The position numbers and the translations under genes are program-made. Below the pieces are notes generated by a model, which was given only the letters and a program-made list of their open reading frames with translations, made no database searches and had not been told where the DNA came from. Of a stretch of 34,272 nucleotides of DNA, positions 11,231-20,000 are shown in pieces. The stretch's first letter is position 1. Each line of letters begins with the position of its first letter. Source of the stretch: Thermoflexus sp. (GTDB lineage: Bacteria > Chloroflexota > Anaerolineae > B4-G1 > SLSP01); the NCBI GenBank assembly GCA_020722365.1, contig DYKY01000003.1:29385-63656 (forward strand), in the 5' to 3' direction.

Positions 11231-13333
11231 TTACGCCCGCTCGCCACCTTCGTAGAAGAAGGCTGCCGGATGGTAGGTATTGACGCCGTAGGTGTCCCAG
11301 CCGAAGGGTACTTTGGGCCGCGGCACGTTGCGCATATTCTTGTTGAAGAGGATGGGGCATGGGCTTTCCAGCACCGTCCCGATCGCCAGGGGGGTATCGG
11401 CCAGGTAATCGAAGATCTTCTGCCCGATCGCGACACGCTCGTCATCGTCAACGACCAGTTTCATCTCGTCAACCCAGGCGAACAGTTGTTGGATCTCTTC
11501 CGGTGGTGTGATGAGACCCTCGGCTTCCTTGTCCGTAGCGGCGTACCACTGCTGCCAGGCGTAGGAAACGCCACCCTGTTGGCCGTCGGCCACCGGCACG
11601 TACCACTGCATCTGGATCGGCAAGAGCATATCGGTGCAGCGGTCGGCGTGCCAGATACCACACTCAACCTCGTTGGCCATCATCCGCTCGTTGTACAGCG
11701 ATTCGTCGATTTCCTTGACCGTCGCGTCGATGCCGATCTCGCGCCAGTAGGTGACGACCATCTCACAGAACTCGGCGACCGAGGCGCCCACGCGGATGCC
11801 GGCGTGCTCGATCATGTAGCTCAAGGGTTTGCCATCGGGGCGCACGCGGATGCCATCAGCGCCCTTGGGCAGTCCCATCTCGTCCAGCAGTTGATTCGCC
11901 AGCGCAGGATCATACTGCGCCCATGCTGTGCCATACTTCTCCTTGAAATATGAAGAGTTGGGCATTGGGGCCATCTGTCCCATGCGGGCCAGACCGTAGA
12001 AGAGGCTCTCGTTGATCTCGTCGCGGTCGATGGCGACCGAGAGCGCACGGGTCCAGTTGGGATGGTTGACGATCTCTTCCAGCACCGGATCCTTGGGGAG
12101 CGTGCGGCGCGGATAGAGCGTGTAGCGGTCGGTCATACAGGAGAGATAGTCGCCGATCGTGTACTTGCCCTTTTCCTCATTTTCCTTGTACAGCGGGTAC
12201 TTGGCAACGGTGACGTCGTGCATTCCCAGCCAGTCCAACTCGCCGCCGATGAGCTTCAGTTCCATCGTCTGGGTGTCGGCCATGTAGTCCAGGCGTAGGG
12301 TGTCGAGGTAGGGGAGTTGGTTGCCCACCAGGTCAACCTTCCAGTAGTAGGGGTTGCGCTCGAAGATGATGAGACCCTCCGATGGATACTCTTTCGGAAT
12401 CCATGCCGCCAGGGTGGGGAAGCCCTTGGCCCAGTCGGGGAACTGCCAGGTGTTCAGGCCCCACTGGCTGCAGAAGCGGTTGGTCACTTGTTGCCATGTC
12501 TCCATCCCCCACTCGGCCATCAGCTTATTGATAGCATCCTCGCCGGCGAAGTCGGGGTGGTAGTCCTTCAGGAAGTGCGCGGGCATGAACGGGCCTTCCT
12601 GCGGATAGCCGCCCATGTTACGGGTGAGCATGTGGGGGAAGAGGCCGAAGGTGTAGTCAAATGTGCAGCGGAAGGTGTAGTCATCGAGGATTTCAAGCTC
12701 GCAGCGTTGGCTCTGAATGCCATTGAACGGGTTGGCAACCCATCCCAGGCCCTCCACGGTGGCCCATTTGTTCCACCAGAAGTCGACATCGGCGGTGGTC
12801 AGATCCACCCCGTCCGACCATTTCATCCCCTTGCGCATATGGAAGGTATAGGTTGTGCCATCGTCCGAACTTTCCCAGCTCTCGATCATATTGGGGACAA
12901 GCGTGCGGAAGTCCGCATCTGAGTATTGCATTATCCGGTCGGTCATCCAGTCGTAGGTATCCACCGACCAGACGGTGTCGAAGTGGATCTGGCGAACCTC
13001 GCCGCCGTAGACGCCGATGGCATCGCGCCCGCCCACCACGAAGGGCACCATCGGGAGCCGTTCTTCGACGGGGGGCAGTTGTCCGGCATCAACGAGGGCT
13101 TTCAGCATGGGTGGCTCGGCGCGTCCCTCCGGCACTTCGACCTCGACGATCTTCTCGACCGGGACTTCGACCGTCTTTTCGACTTCGACGGTCTTCTCGA
13201 CCACCTTTTCGACCTCAACCGTCTTCTCGATGATCTGCGGCGTCGGCGGAGTGCAGGCCGTCGCTACCGCACCAAGTGCAGCTGCTGTGGTCAGATGCAA
13301 AAATTCGCGGCGTGTCAAATTCTTCGATTTCAT
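11231..13333 (-). CDS. Family-5 solute-binding lipoprotein (SBP_bac_5)
   Basis: A 700-aa extracellular binding protein. The N-terminus has a twin-arginine signal (TRREFL, R8-R9), a hydrophobic stretch and a likely lipidated Cys27 (VATAC). A linker of repeated VEVEK/KTVEV motifs of about 45 residues follows, a style common in Chloroflexota lipoproteins. The mature domain has typical SBP_bac_5 features: YTFHMRKGMKWSDGVDLT, an NPYYWKVD segment and LSVAIDRDEINESLFYG. It is long for the family (usually 500-600 aa), as often seen for oligosaccharide-binding members. AGGAGG precedes ATG 13333. It is the first gene of the transporter/GH2 unit and lies downstream of the 65-bp element at 13464-13528. 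Oligosaccharide is the favoured ligand from context; peptide cannot be excluded. Confidence 0.9.
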   Translation of the reverse strand: MKSKNLTRREFLHLTTAAALGAVATACTPPTPQIIEKTVEVEKVVEKTVEVEKTVEVPVEKIVEVEVPEGRAEPPMLKALVDAGQLPPVEERLPMVPFVVGGRDAIGVYGGEVRQIHFDTVWSVDTYDWMTDRIMQYSDADFRTLVPNMIESWESSDDGTTYTFHMRKGMKWSDGVDLTTADVDFWWNKWATVEGLGWVANPFNGIQSQRCELEILDDYTFRCTFDYTFGLFPHMLTRNMGGYPQEGPFMPAHFLKDYHPDFAGEDAINKLMAEWGMETWQQVTNRFCSQWGLNTWQFPDWAKGFPTLAAWIPKEYPSEGLIIFERNPYYWKVDLVGNQLPYLDTLRLDYMADTQTMELKLIGGELDWLGMHDVTVAKYPLYKENEEKGKYTIGDYLSCMTDRYTLYPRRTLPKDPVLEEIVNHPNWTRALSVAIDRDEINESLFYGLARMGQMAPMPNSSYFKEKYGTAWAQYDPALANQLLDEMGLPKGADGIRVRPDGKPLSYMIEHAGIRVGASVAEFCEMVVTYWREIGIDATVKEIDESLYNERMMANEVECGIWHADRCTDMLLPIQMQWYVPVADGQQGGVSYAWQQWYAATDKEAEGLITPPEEIQQLFAWVDEMKLVVDDDERVAIGQKIFDYLADTPLAIGTVLESPCPILFNKNMRNVPRPKVPFGWDTYGVNTYHPAAFFYEGGERA

Positions 13334-13463
13334 AGCTTCCTCCTTCTCTGATAGAATGTGTAAATGAAATGCTCTTCACGGAGAGGCAGCCCCTCCATGG
13401 TTAGAGTCTACGAAGTGTAAATCAGGGTCATAAAAAGCCTTTATGCGCAGGACTGTTATTCTA

Positions 13464-13528
13464 TACTTTAGCACCCCTTTCCCGAAAAGTCTTCCATTTT
13501 TCGGACAGATTTTGATACTTTTAGGACA
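13464..13528 (-). promoter_or_regulatory. 65-bp conserved operator-promoter element, copy upstream of the binding-protein gene
   Basis: By my hand alignment this segment matches 16837-16901 without gaps at 47 of 65 positions. On the minus strand it carries two half-sites, TGTCCTAAAA and TGTCCGAAAA, 21 bp apart, then GGAAGACTTTTC and GGTGCTAAAGTA. The last block probably includes the -10 region, which places the nearer half-site beside the -35. This geometry suits a dimeric activator such as an AraC-type protein. The 130 bp between it and the ATG at 13333 holds no other recognised signal except a CCATGGAGGGGCTGCCTCTC imperfect hairpin. Confidence 0.6.
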
Positions 13529-13532
13529 GATA

Positions 13533-13655
13533 AGCCTTCAGCCTTCAGCCTTCAGCTTTCAGCTTTCAGCTTTCAGCTTTCAGCTTTCAGCTTTCAGCCT
13601 TCAGCCTTCAGCTAGCCGCCGCTGATTGCTGACTGCTGATAGCTGATCGCTGACA
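13533..13655. repeat. Heptamer arrays AGCCTTC/AGCTTTC (11 units) and GCTGANN (5 units)
   Basis: From 13533 to 13609 there are eleven exact 7-bp units in the order three AGCCTTC, six AGCTTTC, two AGCCTTC. After 11 bp, five GCTGANN units fill 13621-13655 and stop next to the stop codon (13657-13659) of the 858-aa gene. This is most of the 323-bp gap between that gene and the binding-protein gene. Confidence 0.92.
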
Positions 13656-13656
13656 G

Positions 13657-16233
13657 CTATGCCAGTTTCAGCCGCATCAGGTAGTTTTCGGACCGAATTT
13701 CCATCTGCGGAGCGCGCAGCTCTGTAACAGAATATGGGTTTTCGTAATGTTTGAACCCCGCGAGTGGTTCCGGCTGGTCATTTCGCAGCAGTGAGCCTTC
13801 CCACCCGAAGGTCAACGTCTCGCCTCGCAGTGTGGTCAAGGTGACCGCCAGATCGTCGAACCTCACCGGCAGCGCGAGCACGCTTTCCTGGAACGCTTCG
13901 AACTCTCCATCCAGCGCGGCGCGTCCCATGTGACATAACCAGACGTTGTGCTGTCCGGGCGAGCGCAATTCGCGATAGGCGCCCGGTCCTTGCGTCATCA
14001 GCGTGAGTCCATGGGCCGCGGTGAGTGCCAGATAGCCTTTCCCCTTTTGCACGAAGGCCCAGGAGCGCCCTTGCGCATCCTCACGTACGCAGTAAGCGTC
14101 GAAGGCAGCGGTGGGGAAGTAAGCGTGTGTGAAGCCCATCCAGTCGTCGTCCGGCAGGCGGTACACGGCGATAAGGACGTCTTTCCACTGCGCCACGCGC
14201 GGCAGAACGCCGTTGCCGCGCCAGAAGCCGGGCGCGTGCGCTTCTGTCATGCCGCTGTTGGCCGGGTGGTTGGTGAAGACGACCGCTCCCGGTCCCAGCG
14301 TGGCTTGCCAGATGTGCTCGTGCGTCCCCGGTGCGCCGGGACGGTAATCCTGCGCCGAACCGAGTAGATAATCCGGCGTCCGGTAGGTGACTTTGTTGAC
14401 GCTGCGCGCCTCGTGAGCGTCGTCGCCGGCGGTCAGGATGTGCTGCTCGCGGTTCCACAGCTCGTCCGAGGCCGCCGTCGCGATTTCATCAAGCAACGGC
14501 AGCAGCTCGTAGTCTTCCATGCACGCCAGGCTCACGGGGCCGGCCAGGTGCTGGTTGAGGATGCCCATCCCCCACAGCAGCCGCATGACGTCACCCAGGG
14601 GCGAGAGCCAGCCGCCCAGGACGCTCGCGGCGTTGGCGCGGCCTTGCGTCCCGCCGAGCACTCCGTGAAAGCTGTTGAGGGCGATCGTGAACAGCAGCTT
14701 GTCCAGCACGACGGTTGCCATTTCCCAGAGGGCCTCGTTTTCGACCAGGTCGATCAGATGGGCCAGCGCCGTTAAGTCTGCCTCGAAGGCTGGCCCAGAA
14801 TCCCATTCGCCGAATCCGCCCATCGCCCGCGCGCGCAGCCAGGCCATGGCCCGGCGTTTGCCTTGCGCGACGTGCCATTCCCCGGTCTGCCCGCTGCGCT
14901 TGAACTTCCGTTTGGGATACAATTGCCCGGCGAGGATCTCGCACGTGTGGAGCAGGAGTTGTTCGCTCTCCGGGACTGCGTCCAGGTGTTGGTCATAATC
15001 GAAGTTGAGGAGGCAGGCCCTGAGAGCGCCTTCGAGTGCCTTGGGGAACTCCGGGGCATCGCCCCAGCGATACTGCATGCCGAGCAGACCAAGCAAATGC
15101 AGGGCGCTGCCCGCCGCGCGGTTGTTGATGCGCTCGATGTGCTGAAGGAGTAAGAGGGTCTCAACGCCACTCCACATCCCTAGAGCCATTTTCGCCATCT
15201 CGCCGAAGAGATTGCCCTCGCAACGGGCCGCGTGTTGCAGGGCGTCCATGCGCCGTTTGGCGTAATCACCCTCAGGGACCTCGTTGTAGCGCGCCAGTCC
15301 CATGCCCCAGAGCGAAAACGTGCGACGTATGCGGGTGTTCTCGTCATAGTATGCCTTGATGGGCGGCATCACGATGATGCGCAGCGGACCCTGCGGCGCT
15401 TGGTGCGCCTGGACGAGCGGCCACTTGTCGCCAGGTACAACGGTGGCGAGCGATTCCGCGTAGATGCGGCCTGCCGGGGTTTGCAGGCGGATAAGCGCTT
15501 CTTCGGGGGTGTCCTTGCTCTCTGCCCAGTAGAGGGTCGGACGTTCTTCCCAGACGAACACATCGCGGTCGAGATAGGCAGCAGCAAAGATACGCTCAAG
15601 TTTGTTGCGGTAGTTTACGTCGGTAATGAGGGTGGGGAGTTGCAAGCGCACGTCGCCCGGCGCATCGACAAAGCGCAGAGCGAACGCGTGCGGGAGTTTG
15701 TCTGGGCCGCCGGCGAATTGCTCGAAGCGCACCGCGATGGCATTGTGACCTTCTGTCAAGTCGACGGTGAAACTGTCCTGGTGAAAACCGAACGCAGTGT
15801 ACCTGTGGCAGAGGACATCATTGATCCATACGTCTGCCGGGCCATAGGTGGTTAGAACCAGTGTCGCCGGTCCGGCCTGCGCCGGCTCGACTTCGATGTA
15901 GGCCCACGCGCGTGCGTAATGAGGCAAGGGATCGGGGGCCGTGAAAGCAAGCAAGCTGTCGCCGTCCACAAAGTGATCCTCGGCGCACGTCGTGTACGCC
16001 CAACGCCCGGTGTAGTCGCCGATTGTGAGGTCGGCTTCCGGCAGCGGTCCCGGCTCTACCGGCTGGCGTGTGATGCCGGAGTTCTCGGTGTGAAGGCGCT
16101 GCGCGAGACGTAATTTGGCGTCTGCGTTAAAGAGGGTGTCTGGATTGTCAAGGGTAAGGGTCTGAGGCCCGGCAACAAGCCACTGGTGAATGTAGCCGTT
16201 CTGAAGTGCATACGTGATGTAGGAAACAGGCAT
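13657..16233 (-). CDS. Uncharacterised 858-aa protein, possible (alpha/alpha)-toroid carbohydrate-active protein
   Basis: I cannot place this protein in a named family. It lacks a signal peptide and membrane segments, so it is cytosolic. Residues about 85-200 look like a beta-sandwich of the carbohydrate-binding or GH2 N-terminal kind (WAYIEVEPAQAGPATLVL, ADVWINDVLCHRYTAFGFHQ). Residues about 330-600 are helical with repeated short hairpins, and include GFGEWDSGPAFEADLTALAH and FHGVLGGTQGRANAA, a pattern seen in alpha/alpha-toroid glycosidases and polysaccharide lyases. The last 200 residues return to beta-rich sequence (FTNHPANSGMTEAHAPGFWR). The start has AAGGAG 13 nt upstream. It shares a unit with the receiver gene, 120 bp upstream, behind a 65-bp operator-like element, so it probably acts on the sugar handled by the neighbouring transporter and GH2 enzyme. 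That role is inference. Confidence 0.8.
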   Translation of the reverse strand: MPVSYITYALQNGYIHQWLVAGPQTLTLDNPDTLFNADAKLRLAQRLHTENSGITRQPVEPGPLPEADLTIGDYTGRWAYTTCAEDHFVDGDSLLAFTAPDPLPHYARAWAYIEVEPAQAGPATLVLTTYGPADVWINDVLCHRYTAFGFHQDSFTVDLTEGHNAIAVRFEQFAGGPDKLPHAFALRFVDAPGDVRLQLPTLITDVNYRNKLERIFAAAYLDRDVFVWEERPTLYWAESKDTPEEALIRLQTPAGRIYAESLATVVPGDKWPLVQAHQAPQGPLRIIVMPPIKAYYDENTRIRRTFSLWGMGLARYNEVPEGDYAKRRMDALQHAARCEGNLFGEMAKMALGMWSGVETLLLLQHIERINNRAAGSALHLLGLLGMQYRWGDAPEFPKALEGALRACLLNFDYDQHLDAVPESEQLLLHTCEILAGQLYPKRKFKRSGQTGEWHVAQGKRRAMAWLRARAMGGFGEWDSGPAFEADLTALAHLIDLVENEALWEMATVVLDKLLFTIALNSFHGVLGGTQGRANAASVLGGWLSPLGDVMRLLWGMGILNQHLAGPVSLACMEDYELLPLLDEIATAASDELWNREQHILTAGDDAHEARSVNKVTYRTPDYLLGSAQDYRPGAPGTHEHIWQATLGPGAVVFTNHPANSGMTEAHAPGFWRGNGVLPRVAQWKDVLIAVYRLPDDDWMGFTHAYFPTAAFDAYCVREDAQGRSWAFVQKGKGYLALTAAHGLTLMTQGPGAYRELRSPGQHNVWLCHMGRAALDGEFEAFQESVLALPVRFDDLAVTLTTLRGETLTFGWEGSLLRNDQPEPLAGFKHYENPYSVTELRAPQMEIRSENYLMRLKLA

Positions 16234-16265
16234 CTAAAAGTAAGCTCCTTGTTTAGGATGAATCG

Positions 16266-16354
16266 AAAGTCAAAAGTCCAAAGTCAAAAGTCCAAGGTCG
16301 AAAGTCCACAATCCACAATCCACAATCCACAATCCACAATCCACAATCCACAAT
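16266..16354. repeat. Heptamer arrays AAGTCNN (6 units) and CCACAAT (7 units)
   Basis: AAGTC (once AGGTC) recurs exactly every 7 bp six times. At 16306 the unit changes to CCACAAT, repeated seven times to 16354, the first base of the receiver gene's stop codon (complement of TGA, 16354-16356). It fills nearly all of the 120-bp gap between the 858-aa gene and the receiver gene. Confidence 0.93.
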
Positions 16355-16728
16355 CAACCCACGTTGACGCCGACTTCGGTGAGGGCGGCCTGGAAATCGT
16401 CGTAGAGGATGGGTTTGCGCAGGTAGAGTGCGGCGCTCACATCCAGATCGTGTTCGGCCTCGTCAGTCCACGAGCAGAGAATGACCGGAATGTCGCACGT
16501 TAAAGGGTGGGCCTTAAGCGTTCCCAGGATGGCGAGTCCCTTGTCGCCAGGGCTATCCAGTTCGACGATGACCACACCCGGGTTTTCGTGCAAGGCGATG
16601 CTGAGCGCGTCTTCGCCAAAGTGCGCCAGCACGATCGGGCAAGCGGCTTTTTGGGCGTACCGCTGCATCAAGTAACAAAAACTCGCATCGTCGCCGACGA
16701 CCAGCAGGGGTGATAGTATTGAAGCCAT
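16354..16728 (-). CDS. Stand-alone receiver domain with Glu at the phospho-acceptor position
   Basis: A 124-aa single-domain response regulator started by ATG 16728 with GAGG upstream. The acidic pair is G-D13-D14, the conserved Lys is in YLRKPI, and the Thr/Ser position is ILCS. The phospho-acceptor position, aligned with LVLLDLMMP of the neighbouring kinase's receiver, reads VVIVELDSP: E56 replaces Asp, with the Pro at +4 conserved. Glu often mimics the phosphorylated state, so the protein may be permanently active or have lost phosphorylation. It has no output domain, so it must act by protein contact, perhaps on the adjacent hybrid kinase (281 bp upstream). It lies behind the second 65-bp operator-like element. 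Confidence 0.85.
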   Translation of the reverse strand: MASILSPLLVVGDDASFCYLMQRYAQKAACPIVLAHFGEDALSIALHENPGVVIVELDSPGDKGLAILGTLKAHPLTCDIPVILCSWTDEAEHDLDVSAALYLRKPILYDDFQAALTEVGVNVG

Positions 16729-16743
16729 ACCATCCTCGTGAAA

Positions 16744-16821
16744 CGTGATGCGTGATTCGTAATCAGTAATCGGTAATCGGTGGTTGGGATGGAATTACCA
16801 GTTACCCGTTACCCGTTACGA
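16744..16821. repeat. Heptamer arrays CGTGATN/GGTAATC and GTTACCC
   Basis: Six 7-bp units fill 16744-16785 (CGTGATG, CGTGATT, CGTAATC, AGTAATC, GGTAATC, GGTGGTT). After 8 bp of other sequence, four more units fill 16794-16821 (ATTACCA, GTTACCC, GTTACCC, GTTACGA). On the minus strand the first series continues towards the Shine-Dalgarno (ACGAGGATGG) of the receiver gene. Confidence 0.85.
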
Positions 16822-16836
16822 ATTCCTAATCCCCCC

Positions 16837-16901
16837 TACTGTAGCACCGTGTGCGAAAAAAGTCTTCCACTTTTCGGACGACTTCTTGCATTTTTCGGAC
16901 A
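16837..16901 (-). promoter_or_regulatory. 65-bp conserved operator-promoter element, copy upstream of the receiver gene
   Basis: This is the partner of 13464-13528, with 47 of 65 identities, no gaps and the same orientation relative to the downstream gene. On the minus strand it has TGTCCGAAAA and CGTCCGAAAA half-sites 21 bp apart, GGAAGACTTTT, then GGTGCTACAGTA as a probable -10 region. It lies 109 bp before the receiver start, just downstream of the gene for the hybrid AraC-type regulator, its likely ligand. Confidence 0.6.
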
Positions 16902-16917
16902 ATTCTACGCGTTCTAC

Positions 16918-16980
16918 CACAGAGACACAGAGTGCACAGAGTTTTTCTCAATTTACCTCTGTGATCTCCGTGTCTCTGTG
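16918..16980. repeat. 24-bp imperfect inverted repeat of CACAGAG words
   Basis: CACAGAGACACAGAGTGCAC plus AGAG (16918-16941) pairs with 16957-16980 at 21 of 24 positions, with a 15-nt loop. A run of six T follows on the plus strand, but both flanking genes are on the minus strand, where no T-run follows. It may end or protect the kinase transcript, 29 bp after the kinase stop codon. Confidence 0.6.
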
Positions 16981-17009
16981 TTTTTTCTTTGGGTTTGTGG
17001 TTGTCTGGT

Positions 17010-20000
17010 TCAAGTCTTGTTCTGAAATTCGCGCGGGGAGACGCCCATTTCCTGGTGGAATACCCGCGTAAAGTAGCCGCCGCTGGAGAAGCCCACCGCC
17101 ATCGCGACCTCGGTGATGCTCATATCGCCAGCGTCCAGCAGCGCCTTGGCTTGCTGGATGCGATAGCGGTTCAGATACGTCATCGGCGTCACGCCCACTT
17201 CTTGCTGGAAGCAGCGGGTCAGGTGGCGCTCGCTCAGCCCCACGTGAGCAGCAATCTCGCCGCGCGTGAGTGGATCCATATAGTGGGTATGGATGAAGGC
17301 CATGGCTTTGTGCACCAACCGTTGGACGTCAAGGACAGTCTTGCGGCGGCGCGCTAACATAGCTTCGATGTGTTCCAGGGTTTCCTCCGCGCTGAACAGC
17401 CCCTTGCTGAGGATGCTGACCATCCCGCGATTGAGCCGCACCATATCCGCTTCGGTTAAGACCTGCGCGGTGAGGATGACCACCGGGATGTGCTGAGTCG
17501 CCGGGTCGTCGCGCATGGCTTCCAGGACGCTAAACCCATCCAGTTCGGGCATCATCAGGTCCAATAGAACGAGGTCGGGCTGTTCCTGGCGCAGAATGTC
17601 CAGCGCTTCCCGCCCATTATGCGCTTGCAGCACGTGATAGTGGGGGGATTGCGCCTGGACCATGCGTGTGTGCATGGCCAGAATGTTGGGATCGTCGTCG
17701 ACGACCAGGATTTTGCGCGTTTCCGACGTTCCCCCTGGGGTGTCCAGCAGCCCTTGTCCGAGCAGCATCTCGGCCAGTTGGGTTCTGCCGAGTGGTTTCA
17801 TCAAAAAGTCCAGAGGCAACAGCGCCCCCTTGCCGCCATCGCCTGAAAGGGTGTAGCAGAGCACCGGCACATCGCGTGTGTGGGGATGCTCTTTCAGCGT
17901 CTTCAAGATGTTCCACCCGTGTGCGGATGTCACGGCCTGATCCAGGATCACAGCGTCAGGCGAGCCGCTGCACAACAGGGCGCGCCAATCTGTTTCTGTG
18001 CTGACCGTCCGCATGACAATATCGACGCCTTTGTGCGCGAGATGTTCCTCGAGGCGCTGGCCTTGCGCTACATCTTCCGTAAGGAGCAACACGTGACCGC
18101 GCGCGGCATCGTCACATTCGCCGGTGGCGGAGGTCTCGTGTTCCATGACCGGCAGCGTGAAGTAGAATTCAGCCCCGCGCCCTTCTTCTCCGGTGGAATG
18201 GACGCCGATGGCGCCCTGGTGCATTTCGACCAACAACTTGCAGATCGCCAGCCCAAGCCCCAGGCCACCGTAACCGCGCGAGGTGGTGCGCTCTGATTGC
18301 CGGAACTCGTCGAAGATCAGGGCTTGTTCCTCAGGCGAAATGCCCAGACCGGTATCGTGGACGGAGATGGTCAAGGTCCTGGGTGTGTCGGCAGCCTCGG
18401 AAGCGTCAGCATCGTTGCCCACAGTCACACGCAAACCGACTTCGCCTTGCGAGGTGAATTTGACCGCGTTGTTGATCAGGTTCAGGACTATCTGCCGCAA
18501 CCGCGTGCGATCTCCCCACACGCGGGGCAGTGAGTCGGGGATGTCGGCCTGCCAGCGCAGCGCCTTGTCCTGCGCGAGTTGGCGGGCGATCACGATGACC
18601 GGCTCGAGCATCTCGTTGATGTCCACCACTTCGTAGCTCAACTGCAATTGCCCCACTTCGATCCGGGTCAGGTCCAATACGTCGCGGATCAGGCCATCCA
18701 GATGCTGCGCGTTGACATAGATGCGCTTCAGGTCCTCCTGCCGGTTGCTGTTCAGCGCCGTTTCGGGCGGCGTTTCGCGCAACAGCAGGTCGCTCAGGCC
18801 AGAGATGAGATTCAAGGGTGTGCGTAATTCGTGGCTGACCATCGACAGGAAGCGGCTCTTGAGCCGGCTGGCATCTTCAGCCATCTGCCGGCGCTCTTCC
18901 GCCAGGCGCTGCGCTTCGACGGCCTGCCGGTACAGGCCAATGCCCCGCAGTGACGCCGCCAACTGCCGGACGATGTGAGCACACGGTTCCAGGTTGCCGG
19001 CGTCGAAGGCGACAAAACCGGATGCGCCGCCTTGAATCCGCAGGGGTAGAAGCGCCAGGCTGAAAGGTTGGTCGTCGGGATACAAACCCGGTGGTGGAAA
19101 TTGCCGGCTGAGGAAGCGTCGTTGACTTTCATCGCTGAGGAGCGGCGCTTGGACGACGCTCCACGCGGCCGGGTCGGCGCCTTCTGATTCATAGAAAGCC
19201 ACGACGGCATGGCGAATGCCAATCGTCGGGAGCGTGTCCGGCAAGATGGCAAATATCTCTGCTTCGTCCTGCGCGGCGAAAAAGCGGGCCGTCATCCGTC
19301 CAATCTGGTCGGAGATGTCGATCTGCCGCAACATGTGGCGTGTGTTCTGTTCGTGAGCAATTTCGCCGATCACGAGTCTGGCCCGATCCAAAATGTTCTC
19401 TGCATGGCGCCACACTTCGGGATCGGCAGTCATCCCCACAAGCGCCGCGCTATTGTCCCGCAAAAGGGAGATGGCGGCTTGCCAGGCATTGGGATTTCCT
19501 CCTAACGCGACTGCCTGTTGGAGAATCTGCCGCAAGGTCACATACAAGGCCCGGTTGTCGCGCTGTTGTATGTCTGTTACGAAGGCTTCCACCAACCGCT
19601 GGCACAGAAGGCGCACCTCGTCTGCGTTCAACCGCTGCATATGGATATTCATCGTCGCCGCTATCGCCTGCGCTATGCTCGTTGTCGCCGACTCATCCTG
19701 CGCGACCTGTGCTGTCTTTGCCGCATCGGCGGTCGTCGGAGCGCCGATTGAACAGCCGCACGATTCACGAACGATCAATTGTGTAGGCACCTGAACGGTT
19801 TTAACGCCTTTTACTCGACCTTCGATATACTCCAGCACGAGCAAAACACCTTGGTACCCCTCTTCGAATGCCGGGTAGCGGACGGTAGTCATGGGCGGTA
19901 CGTGCGCGGTGGCTTCGAGCCGGTCGTCAAAACCGATGACGGCGACATCGCGCGGTACGTGCAGGCCGTTTCTGTTGAGGACCTGCATCGCGCCGAGCGC

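Noticed and set aside
13443-13625. 60-aa plus-strand ORF with repeated QLSAFSF
   Set aside because: It is only the translation of the heptamer array; there is no ribosome binding site.
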